A DNA stretch of 21,355 nt, taken from the NCBI GenBank assembly GCA_031549115.1, contig JAVBQJ010000079.1:1-21355 (forward strand). The letters run 5' to 3'. The translations under genes and the position numbers were made by a program. Below the pieces are notes generated by a model. That model saw nothing but the letters and a program-made list of their open reading frames with translations. It did no database searches and had not been told where the DNA came from. Source of the stretch: JAVBQJ01 sp031549115 (GTDB taxonomy: Bacteria; Verrucomicrobiota; Lentisphaeria; Victivallales; Victivallaceae). Shown here piece by piece: positions 1 to 7,262 of the stretch; the stretch's first letter is position 1; each line of letters opens with the position of its first letter.

Positions 1-309
1 GTGTGGGGTGAGTCACCATTTTCTACTATGGGTGCTCCCCCCCTCGTCCAAACAGCCACCCCACCTCCCCAAACCTTTTCAACTTAATTTTTTGCATCGT
101 TGGGCAAAATATGGAAGCACAATAATTCCCGGATGACCGTCAAGCATACACCCCAATCTTTGCAGCTCCGATTTATGAGTTGGATATGCCAACTCATAAA
201 TCGTGACACAAAAAGGTTTGAGGGGGATGAGGGTGGGGGTCCGGGGGAGGGAGAAGCAAGGCCCTTTCCTCAAAACGGGTTCCGCCCCTCCTCCAAGTTC
301 CCTCTCCCC
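1..309. other. Non-coding spacer with inverted C-rich/G-rich arms
   Basis: I see no credible gene here. A C-rich tract (about 36-79, ending CAAACCTTTT at 70-79) is mirrored by a G-rich tract beginning AAAAGGTTTG at 211-220, with a perfect hairpin at 169-203 between them. Positions 222-251 hold five runs of three or more G with short loops, a potential G-quadruplex on the plus strand. Positions 243-310 can also fold into an imperfect long hairpin just after the URO-D stop codon, which could end or protect the minus-strand transcript. The whole may be a small repeat element, but its ends are not defined. Confidence 0.5.
169..203. repeat. Perfect 15-bp inverted repeat (hairpin) in the spacer after the first URO-D gene
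   Basis: Positions 169-183 (CGATTTATGAGTTGG) are exactly complementary to 189-203, with the 5-nt loop ATATG between them. No T-run follows on either strand, so it is not a standard intrinsic terminator. It lies about 107 nt beyond the stop codon of the minus-strand URO-D gene, between two C-rich/G-rich arms that are imperfect inverted copies of each other. Confidence 0.85.
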
Positions 310-1551
310 CTACAACCTGACTTGTTGGGCGGCGCGGTACATGGCGATGATTTTTTCGGGGGGGATTTCGGCCATGATGTTGTGGATGGCGGTGAAAATG
401 TAGCCGCCGTGGGGGGAGAAGGTTTTGACCATTTGTGCGGCCTGGGCTTCGACGGCGGCGACGGGGGCCGACGGCAGTACGGTCTGGGTGTCGACGCCGC
501 CGCCCCACAGGGCCAGGCGGCGGCCGGCGCGGGTCTTCCACTCTTCGGGAGAGTTGTCGCCGGCGGTCCATTGCACCGGATTGAGGATATCGAAGCCGCC
601 TTCGATGACGGCGTCGAGGAGCGGGTAAATGGCGCCGCAGCTGTGGTAAAAGGTTTTGACGCCGGGGGCGAGCGCGTGGATACGGTCATTGAGGCGCCGG
701 TAGTACGGCGTGAACAGATCGCGGTATACGGCGGGGGGCAGGATGGTGGAGTTCTGGGTGCCCTGGTCGTCGCTGTTGATCAGCATGATATCGACATAGG
801 GGGCGATGCGCGGAACCAGCAGTTCGGCTTTGCGCAGCGCCGCCCGGATCAGGATTTCGTGAAGTTCATGGACATATTCGGGTTCGGTCAGGCACAGCAT
901 CGAAAAATTCGCCATGCCGCCGCGGAATCCCAGCATTGCCGAAACGCCGTTGAACAACATCGCGCGGTCGCCGCCGGCGGCCTGGGCGCGGCGGCAGTAG
1001 GCGGCGATTTCGTCCGCCGCTTCGGGGGTGAGGGCTTCGCGGTCGAGTTGTTGCGCCAGCGCCTCCAGATCGTCCTTGGCGCAGTCGCCAAATAGATCGA
1101 TTGCCTGTCCGCCGTGTTCTTCGCTGAACACACAGGCGTTCGGCGGCATATGGGTGACGCCGACAAAGGGCATCGCCCGCTGTTCGATCGTGCCGCCGGC
1201 GAGCGTCCGGAAGCGCGACGGGTCCTGAACCAGCGCTTCCAGGCGGCCGTTGAAGTCATACGGATGCCACTGCTCCGGGTCGAACAATACATTGGCCGAG
1301 GCGGCGGCATTGACGCAGATGCAATCGCACTCCAGCGCGTCCAACACGTCGCGGTCGACCACCGCGATCATCTGCCAGGTGTCGTAAATCCGGGTCGGGC
1401 GCGGCGGCAATCCCAGCGCTTCGACCAGCTTCGGGTAGGCAAAAGCGCTGATCGAGGTTGATCCCATCCCGTCCAGATCGCACGGTACCCGGTCGGTTTC
1501 CTGAAAGTTCAGAGCGGCCAATACCCGCTCCCGGCTCGTCATCGTTTTCAT
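310..1551 (-). CDS. URO-D-fold protein, MtaA/CmuA-like rather than HemE
   Basis: A 413-residue protein of the uroporphyrinogen decarboxylase superfamily. The N-terminus (TSRERVLAALNFQETDRVP, residues 5-23) is the typical opening of the methylcobalamin:CoM methyltransferase-like branch (MtaA, MtbA, CmuA). The HemE signature RxPxWxMRQAGR is absent, so a haem role is unlikely. H303-S-C305 (FYHSCG) sits where the MtaA branch has its zinc-binding HxC. The later Cys ligand of that branch seems replaced by H390 (FTAIHNI), just before the usual PPEK segment. It has no signal peptide and is probably cytoplasmic. It is the last gene of the glycan locus, separated by a repeat-filled 293-nt spacer from the second URO-D gene. 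An AGGAG lies 12 nt before the chosen ATG, a rather long spacing; an in-frame ATG nine bases later (1542) is an alternative. The substrate cannot be told from sequence; methyl transfer is an inference. Confidence 0.85.
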   Translation of the reverse strand: MKTMTSRERVLAALNFQETDRVPCDLDGMGSTSISAFAYPKLVEALGLPPRPTRIYDTWQMIAVVDRDVLDALECDCICVNAAASANVLFDPEQWHPYDFNGRLEALVQDPSRFRTLAGGTIEQRAMPFVGVTHMPPNACVFSEEHGGQAIDLFGDCAKDDLEALAQQLDREALTPEAADEIAAYCRRAQAAGGDRAMLFNGVSAMLGFRGGMANFSMLCLTEPEYVHELHEILIRAALRKAELLVPRIAPYVDIMLINSDDQGTQNSTILPPAVYRDLFTPYYRRLNDRIHALAPGVKTFYHSCGAIYPLLDAVIEGGFDILNPVQWTAGDNSPEEWKTRAGRRLALWGGGVDTQTVLPSAPVAAVEAQAAQMVKTFSPHGGYIFTAIHNIMAEIPPEKIIAMYRAAQQVRL

Positions 1552-1596
1552 GATATCGGAAATTCTCCTGTTGATTGCGGGGGGCGGTGGCTATCG

Positions 1597-1836
1597 TCTG
1601 TTTTTCGCCGCCGGTGTGGCGCCTCGTACGCTCTATGCTCCGGGAATCGCTTCGCTCTCCCTGCACCATCGCTACCTCGGGCGGAAGCGCTCACCTCCCG
1701 GTTCGCTTCCCTGGATTTCGCTCCTTTCGGGCGCCTGCGGCGCCTGGAGCGACCAGCAGAATTCACCTGCTGGACCGGTGCCTCCGTATGACGGAGTGCA
1801 GACCGCCGCTTCGCGGCTCTATTTTTACTATTTTAT
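1597..1836. repeat. Hairpin-rich intergenic repeat, copy 1
   Basis: This fills most of the 293-nt spacer between the two URO-D genes and is a diverged copy of about 10353-10670. Identical blocks include 18 nt at 1664-1681 (copy 2: 10434-10451) and 23 nt at 1780-1802 (copy 2: 10551-10573). Its hairpins are: GCTCC/GGAGC (1720-1724, 1746-1750) enclosing GGGCGCC/GGCGCCT (1729-1735, 1739-1745); CCAGCAG/CTGCTGG (1753-1759, 1767-1773); CTCCG/CGGAG (1782-1786, 1792-1796); and GCCGC/GCGGC (1805-1817). On the plus strand the last is followed by a T-rich run, giving a terminator-like shape, but no plus-strand gene precedes it. No coding potential was recognised. The ends are approximate. Confidence 0.8.
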
Positions 1837-1844
1837 TTTTTTAA

Positions 1845-3086
1845 TTATTTTTTTCTTTTTTTAATTTCTTCGCGCGCGATTTGGGTCCAGCGGGCGTAAC
1901 GGGTCATGTCGTTGCTCACGGTATGCAGGTCTTTGGCGATGATCGCCGTATTCAGGTGCCCCGCCGCCTCCACGATCTCCCGGACCGACTTCCGGATCGC
2001 CGCCTCGCAGAAATCCACGCACATGAAACCCGGATTCGGCTTGCAGCACAGCACGTAGTTTTCACCGTACAGCTCCGCGCATTGACGCACATCCGACCAC
2101 GGCGATACCGAAACCGCCCGCAGATTTTCCGCCTCGCGCACCCACGCGAAACGCTTCTCCACCGGTTCGCAGCAGCCGTAATACAACAAGCCGAACTCCT
2201 TCGCCAGCTCCCGCTGGTACGGCCAGATGAACTCCCCGAACATCTCCGGCGACACCCCCACCGTTTCCTGCGATTCCAATAAACCCCACGAATTCCGAAA
2301 GCCTTTGGCCTTCTCCCCGTCCCGCAGCGCCGGCAGCGCCGAAGTGAAGCCCAGATCGCCGGAGCCGACATGCCAGGCGCCGTTGTTGGTGTAGACGATT
2401 CCCAGCGCCTCCAGCTGCCGCATGTAATGGCGCTGCTCCTCCATCAGGAAGCGCATCAGCCCATGCAGATTTTCCGGATCGTCGAACATCAGCAGCATGA
2501 ACTCCTCCAGCCCCACCAGATCGATCACCCGGTGGGTCAGTCCCGCGCTCCAGAAGAAATCCGCGCGCCGCCTTATCTCCAGCAGATCGCCGAATGCTTC
2601 GTCCGCCGCCGCAAACCACTGTTCGGTCGTCTCCCGGTCGAGATTCACCTCCCGGAAACGCAGGTGTTTGCAGTCTTCGGCCAGATTTTTCAACGGCGGC
2701 TCCGCCTTCCAGGAACCGGTCGCCTCCGCCGTCCGGTGATGCACGATTTCGACCCCGAGGCCGGAATCGGTGACGAAATACGGCGTTTCCCACCACGGAT
2801 TCAACACGAAGTCGTCGCCGAAATGACAATGATGGTACCAATCGCGCTTCAATGCCCGCTCGAACGCGCGCGCGATTTCTCCGTCGCACATGAGTTCCAG
2901 ATGCGTGTCCACCTCGCGCCACGACCCTTCGGGGTAAATCAAGAGCAAGGGATCGTCGGCCGCCGCCTCCAGATCGTTCAGGCGCCGCCACCGTTCCCGG
3001 CGCTCCGCCATGATGTCCGATGCGGCGGCTTCGGCGATTTTTCCGGCCGCGGCACGCAATATTTCCCGGTCCCGTCCTGTGATCAT
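1845..3086 (-). CDS. Divergent URO-D-fold protein, function unknown
   Basis: A 413-residue soluble protein distantly resembling the uroporphyrinogen-III decarboxylase-like proteins found in bacterial sugar loci. Support is weaker than for the neighbouring URO-D gene: the usual RERVLAAL opening is missing. The C-terminal half keeps a barrel-like pattern. A Cys pair (YGCCE, C305-C306) sits where the neighbour has its HSCG, and further Cys residues occur in CCKPNP (about 348-353). The reading frame stays open far upstream to 3599, but that part is antisense-type noise overlapping the regulator. The ATG at 3086 has AGGAA 8 nt upstream and begins MITGRDREIL. It starts 16 nt after the LacI-family gene and is clearly in the same transcript. 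The equal length to the other URO-D protein may be coincidence. A methyltransferase-like or sugar-related role is speculation. Confidence 0.8.
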   Translation of the reverse strand: MITGRDREILRAAAGKIAEAAASDIMAERRERWRRLNDLEAAADDPLLLIYPEGSWREVDTHLELMCDGEIARAFERALKRDWYHHCHFGDDFVLNPWWETPYFVTDSGLGVEIVHHRTAEATGSWKAEPPLKNLAEDCKHLRFREVNLDRETTEQWFAAADEAFGDLLEIRRRADFFWSAGLTHRVIDLVGLEEFMLLMFDDPENLHGLMRFLMEEQRHYMRQLEALGIVYTNNGAWHVGSGDLGFTSALPALRDGEKAKGFRNSWGLLESQETVGVSPEMFGEFIWPYQRELAKEFGLLYYGCCEPVEKRFAWVREAENLRAVSVSPWSDVRQCAELYGENYVLCCKPNPGFMCVDFCEAAIRKSVREIVEAAGHLNTAIIAKDLHTVSNDMTRYARWTQIAREEIKKRKK

Positions 3087-3102
3087 CGGATCGTTCCTTT
3101 TC

Positions 3103-4131
3103 CTACCGCAAACTCGGAATCGACATCGTCTGTGTCGGCCGGATCCCGTGTTCCATGAAATCACGCAGAATATTGCAGGCGTTTTCCGCAATCCGGGTGA
3201 TGTCGTGCCGCACCGACAGAATCGTCCGCGGCCCCAGCAGCTCCTGGTACAGATTGCCGCCGAACCCCAGCAGTTTGACCGAGTCGGGGACATCCATCCC
3301 GAACTCCCGCAAGCAGCAATAGACATCCAGCGCAATGCTGGTGTTCGAACAGACGATGCCGTCCGGCGGATTCGCCGCGTTGCGCTCCCACAATTTGCGC
3401 ACCTCCTCCTTGCCGGCGCCGTATTCCAGCGCCGACTTCTGATACAGATGCTCGCCGAATTCCAGCCCGTGCTCCAGAAGCGCCGCCTTGCAGCCGTCGA
3501 ACCGCGGCCCCAGATAGTCGGAGTCCGCCCGGTGCCAGCCGAAATAGGCGATCCGGCGGCAACCGAGGCCGAGCAGCTTCTCGGCGGCATGGCGTCCATC
3601 CTCGAAATCGTCCGGCTTCACCGTATAGGCCTCGTAACCGCGCACCACTTCGTCGAGCAGCACAAACGGAATCTGGTATTTGACCGCCAATTCGGCGAGG
3701 TGAACGTCGCTCTCCAGACTGCAGCAGCGCAGAATGATCCCGTCGGCACGGTACTGCCGCAGTACCCGGATGGCGTCGCGCGCCTTGACCGGATCGTCGT
3801 CATGCTGCAGCATCAGGCACTTGTAGCCCCACTTGCTGATGTTGCGCTCGATCTGACAGACCATGTCGGCGAAGTACTGGATATCGAAACGGGGAACGAC
3901 CACGCCGACGATATTGCTTTTCCCGCGGACCATCGCCTGCGCCAATGCGTCGGGATAGTAATCGCAATCGTCCATGATTTTCCGGATCGACTTCAGCGTT
4001 TCCGGGTTGACCAGCTCCGGCTGATGCAGCACATTGTAAATCGTAGTCATGCTGACTCCGGCCAGACGGGCGAGCTCCCGTTGCGTCATTGCACTGCCTC
4101 CGGCTTTGACCGGCGCAATTTTTTTCACCAT
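3103..4131 (-). CDS. LacI/GalR-family transcriptional regulator
   Basis: A 342-residue DNA-binding repressor or activator. An N-terminal helix-turn-helix at residues 17-36 (RELARLAGVSMTTIYNVLHQ) is followed by a hinge (PDALAQAMVRGKS, 60-72) and a periplasmic-binding-protein-like effector domain starting at NIVGVVVPRFD. The recognition helix reads TTIYNVL instead of the common TVSRVLN, and the hinge position usually filled by the minor-groove Leu appears to be Met67. The chosen ATG overlaps the stop of the upstream 1044-residue gene by 7 nt (ATGGTGA) and has GGGAG 8 nt before it. A second ATG at 4089 (MTQREL) has a strong GGAGG 7 nt upstream and gives a more typical LacI-family length of N-terminus, so it may be the real start. 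Two CpG-centred palindromes upstream of the DUF6259-like and pseudopilin genes are candidate operators. The effector is unknown, probably a sugar released from the glycan. Confidence 0.93.
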   Translation of the reverse strand: MVKKIAPVKAGGSAMTQRELARLAGVSMTTIYNVLHQPELVNPETLKSIRKIMDDCDYYPDALAQAMVRGKSNIVGVVVPRFDIQYFADMVCQIERNISKWGYKCLMLQHDDDPVKARDAIRVLRQYRADGIILRCCSLESDVHLAELAVKYQIPFVLLDEVVRGYEAYTVKPDDFEDGRHAAEKLLGLGCRRIAYFGWHRADSDYLGPRFDGCKAALLEHGLEFGEHLYQKSALEYGAGKEEVRKLWERNAANPPDGIVCSNTSIALDVYCCLREFGMDVPDSVKLLGFGGNLYQELLGPRTILSVRHDITRIAENACNILRDFMEHGIRPTQTMSIPSLR

Positions 4132-7100
4132 AGCCTCGTCTCCCTGCAGCTGTCGGACGTAAAATTCCACACTTCCGTCCGGGAAACTTCTCCCGGGCGG
4201 TGGAGGGTCACCTCGGCATCGCGGCACCCGTGTATCAATATACGTCCATCCGGTTCGATGTCAATATGAATATCGCCATTTGTTTCAATTGCGCCGTCAC
4301 GCCACAGATACACGATCTTCGGCTGCCGTTCCGTCACCTCCAGCGGGAAGGCCGCTTCCGGCGTATGCAGCACGGCCGGTTTGCGGTTGCCCGGCGTCGT
4401 CCAGTCGGTGTTGAGCAGCATCGCGATTCGGTAATGGCCGCAGTCGCGGACGTTCCAGAATACTTCGCCGGTGGCGTCTTCGACGTAAACTTCACCGCGG
4501 TGTTCGCGGCACAATTGCCGCAGCCACACCGCCATCAGTTCCGCCAGCGCCTCGTGCCCCGGATAACACCACGTGCACAGGGTATAAACCGTGCCGCGCC
4601 CGTAACGGAACCGGACGATCAGCGGTTTGCCGGTCGCCGCGTCGGCGACGACGGTTTCGGCCCCGGCCAACTCGACATCGGCAACGCGGCATGGACCATC
4701 CTCATCCGGGGTGAAGCTGAAGGTGCGCGAGCGCGCCGCGTCCCCGGATACGCCGGTGTATTTTCCGGAAAAGCATTCCCCCGGTCCCCGTACCCGGATG
4801 CCGCAGAATTCACGCAGGTCGCCGTCGCGCCATAGCGCCAGATCGTCCATATCGCGGAGAAATTCGCGCCCGGTGTGGGTCGAATATTCGGGCAGGCCGG
4901 CGAAGTAGGTTCCGCCGGCGGCGACAAATTCTTCGAATGCGCGCTGGTCGGCGGCGTTGGCCGTATGCCACCCCAGGTTCAGCAGCAGCCGGTAATTCTG
5001 AAAAAAACCAGCTCCGGCTTCCACCGGGATCTGGTCGAAATCGCCGTACGGCGTCCCCGAGAAAAAGAAGCGCCGTTTGTCCTCCTGTTGTCGCAATGGA
5101 TGCGTGCTGGCGCCGGGCATCAGTACGTCCAACAGCTGATGCGACTTCTCCGGCTGCAGATGCGCCCATTCCGGCGCCGGATTGCCGAAGCCGCCCCAGA
5201 CCCGGTAGGACGGGTCTTGCTCCGGGCCGCAGACGAAACCATTGAACGGCGCCGCGTTGCGGCCCTCGACCGACGCGATCGCCAGACGCAGTTCGCCCCG
5301 GCGCGGATGGGTGGCGACGAAACGGAAAAATTCCCGCGTCATTTCCCGCTTGCCCCTGGTCAGCGCGTCGTCCCACCCCTGCTGCTCCTCTTTGAACAAC
5401 AAAAACAGACAGTCTTCCTCATAAATATTGCTCGCCCCCATCATCCACGGTTGGAACAACGACAGGAAATACTGCCCGAAGTGCCACTCCGGCTGGTACA
5501 GTTGCACCGGGTGCTGGATGGCGATATGAACGCCCCAGTCGCCCCGGCCGAAGGCACGGGAGCTCGGGCGCACCAGCGAACACAAATGCTGCGTGTGCGG
5601 CACCATGGTTTCGGCGCGGATGTATTCCAGCCCCGCCTGCATCAGATAGCGCGCTCCGCCGCCGGCGTCGCCGTAGGCGTAGCGGAAACCGGGTTTGCGG
5701 TTGCGTTCGACGTCGGCGCGGATGTGCGCCATGAAGCGCTCCGCCGCCTCCGCCATGGTCGCGGGCTGGTTTTCGGTCACGGGGTCGGAGGCGTAAACGC
5801 CGCCGGCGAATTCGTGCCAGCCGCCGTTGTGCATGTATGCGCCGGCGCCGCGCTCCAGCGCCCCCGAACGGTGGCAATTCACGCTCTGCACGTAAATGCG
5901 GTGGTCGCGGCAGAATTCGCCCCAGCGCTCCAACAACGCGTCATCCGGCGCCGGTTCGCTCATCGGATACGGGCGGAATGCCCGGAACACCACGGTGTTG
6001 CCCATCTGCGTCCGGGCGATGTAGTCGAGGATCCGGTCCATATCGCCGTTAGCGTCGTGCGGCACGGTGGTGAAGTCACAGCCGACCATCACCTCCGGCG
6101 TCTCCGGCGCCAACCGGTAAATCGCTTCGATGGTACCGGAGACATGATGGGTACCGTCGGAAACAGTGAGCGTGAGACTCACGCCGGATTCCGGCAGGGA
6201 AAACGTGAATTCATTCCAGCCGGAATTTGCGGCGATCGTCCGGGACAGCCCCGGGCCGGTCAGCGTCAGTGTGCCCTTCCGGGCGGCGAATACGCGCCCG
6301 GTCAAGGGGTGTCCCGCTAGTCCCCAGTGCGGCAGCTCCAGCTCCAAATGCCGGTAATGCCGGGTGGCGACGGTGACGCGGGACAGCCACAACGGAAACA
6401 CCGGATCGGCGTTGCGCAGCGTCAATTGCCGGACCGGACGGGTGAGCGGCAAGCGGCACCAGACATCCTCCAAAAGCTGCAGCTCCAGGTCGTGAAAACG
6501 GAAGTAATGCTTCAAGTCCACTTGCGTGCCGTCATCCAGCGTCACTTCGAAGCGTTGGTCGTTGGCGGTGTAGTCGCGGTCGCCTTTGGCCGAGAGATAG
6601 GCGGAAAAATCGGTGCCGATCGCCACCGCCGGATCCTCCGGCAGCAGCGCCGGGTCTTCCGGCTTCAGGATCATCGCCTGAAAATGCAATTCCACTTCGG
6701 AGGCGTCGCCGGCGGGGGCGGCCGTCACCGGCAGCGTCAGGCTTTCGCCCGGATTCAGCCGCGCCAGTTCGAGGCGGCGGTGCTCTGCGCGCGGCAGCGG
6801 CAATTGCGCCGCCTCCCACACCGCTTCGCCGGGGCGCGGCGCCGGGCGGAACCACAGGAACCCCTTCCGGGTCACGGTGATGGCGCAGAAGCCGTACTTC
6901 CAGCCGACCGGCCAGACGATCCGCCCCGTCTCTTCCAGTTCGCGGACCGAAAACGAAAAGCGGCCGTAACGGTTGGTCAAGGTGAATACGGTGTCGCCGG
7001 CGCATTCGGCTGCGACCGCGAGGCCGCCGACGCCGCGCCGGGTATGTTCGCCCTGCCATGCGTTTCCGGTCACCGGTTCGGTTTCCGGCGAATAGACGAT

Positions 7101-7259
7101 CCCCCACCAGCACACCGGATAGCGCAGCAGTTCCAATTGCATTCGGCACGCCGGATCGGAGGCGGTCAATTCACCGTCCCAGCAATACTCCGGGTGATAC
7201 AGCCGGCGGCTGTACAGCATCTGGTAACCCCAGTCGATGCGGAATTCCACCTTGCTCAT
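4125..7259 (-). CDS. Large orphan protein, possible glycoside hydrolase with barrel and GATase-like domains
   Basis: A 1044-residue protein with no signal peptide that I cannot assign to a named family. Residues 1-380 look beta-rich, like the accessory sandwiches of glycosidases. About 390-650 resembles a TIM barrel: DRILDYIARTQMGNTVVFRA, GFRYAYGDAGGG, then acidic positions in YIRAETM (around 548-551) and IYEEDC (around 612-617) that could be catalytic. About 755-800 (RAFEEFVAAGGTYFAGLPEYS) has the look of the GATase-like trimerisation domain of GH42-type enzymes. The end is a beta-rich tail. It begins 3 nt after the GH38 mannosidase stop codon and overlaps the regulator by 7 nt, so it is translationally tied to the locus. 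A role in trimming the same glycan in the cytoplasm is inferred from context only. Confidence 0.8.
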   Translation of the reverse strand: MSKVEFRIDWGYQMLYSRRLYHPEYCWDGELTASDPACRMQLELLRYPVCWWGIVYSPETEPVTGNAWQGEHTRRGVGGLAVAAECAGDTVFTLTNRYGRFSFSVRELEETGRIVWPVGWKYGFCAITVTRKGFLWFRPAPRPGEAVWEAAQLPLPRAEHRRLELARLNPGESLTLPVTAAPAGDASEVELHFQAMILKPEDPALLPEDPAVAIGTDFSAYLSAKGDRDYTANDQRFEVTLDDGTQVDLKHYFRFHDLELQLLEDVWCRLPLTRPVRQLTLRNADPVFPLWLSRVTVATRHYRHLELELPHWGLAGHPLTGRVFAARKGTLTLTGPGLSRTIAANSGWNEFTFSLPESGVSLTLTVSDGTHHVSGTIEAIYRLAPETPEVMVGCDFTTVPHDANGDMDRILDYIARTQMGNTVVFRAFRPYPMSEPAPDDALLERWGEFCRDHRIYVQSVNCHRSGALERGAGAYMHNGGWHEFAGGVYASDPVTENQPATMAEAAERFMAHIRADVERNRKPGFRYAYGDAGGGARYLMQAGLEYIRAETMVPHTQHLCSLVRPSSRAFGRGDWGVHIAIQHPVQLYQPEWHFGQYFLSLFQPWMMGASNIYEEDCLFLLFKEEQQGWDDALTRGKREMTREFFRFVATHPRRGELRLAIASVEGRNAAPFNGFVCGPEQDPSYRVWGGFGNPAPEWAHLQPEKSHQLLDVLMPGASTHPLRQQEDKRRFFFSGTPYGDFDQIPVEAGAGFFQNYRLLLNLGWHTANAADQRAFEEFVAAGGTYFAGLPEYSTHTGREFLRDMDDLALWRDGDLREFCGIRVRGPGECFSGKYTGVSGDAARSRTFSFTPDEDGPCRVADVELAGAETVVADAATGKPLIVRFRYGRGTVYTLCTWCYPGHEALAELMAVWLRQLCREHRGEVYVEDATGEVFWNVRDCGHYRIAMLLNTDWTTPGNRKPAVLHTPEAAFPLEVTERQPKIVYLWRDGAIETNGDIHIDIEPDGRILIHGCRDAEVTLHRPGEVSRTEVWNFTSDSCRETRLW

Positions 7260-7262
7260 GCG

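Noticed and set aside
310..1551. Naming the URO-D gene hemE
   Set aside because: The HemE N-terminal signature is absent, the protein is longer than usual HemE, and it sits in a sugar locus without other haem genes.
1805..1836. Intrinsic terminator (GC hairpin plus T-rich run) on the plus strand
   Set aside because: No plus-strand gene precedes it. In the direction of the real transcripts the T-run lies on the wrong side. It is treated as part of the repeat.
3087..3599. Upstream extension of the second URO-D gene
   Set aside because: The extension overlaps the LacI-family gene in another frame and is Arg/Ser/Cys-rich noise. The ATG at 3086 has a ribosome-binding site and fits the operon.
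4875..6320. A 481-codon plus-strand open frame
   Set aside because: Antisense to the 1044-residue gene, with no ribosome-binding site and composition typical of complementary-strand shadows.
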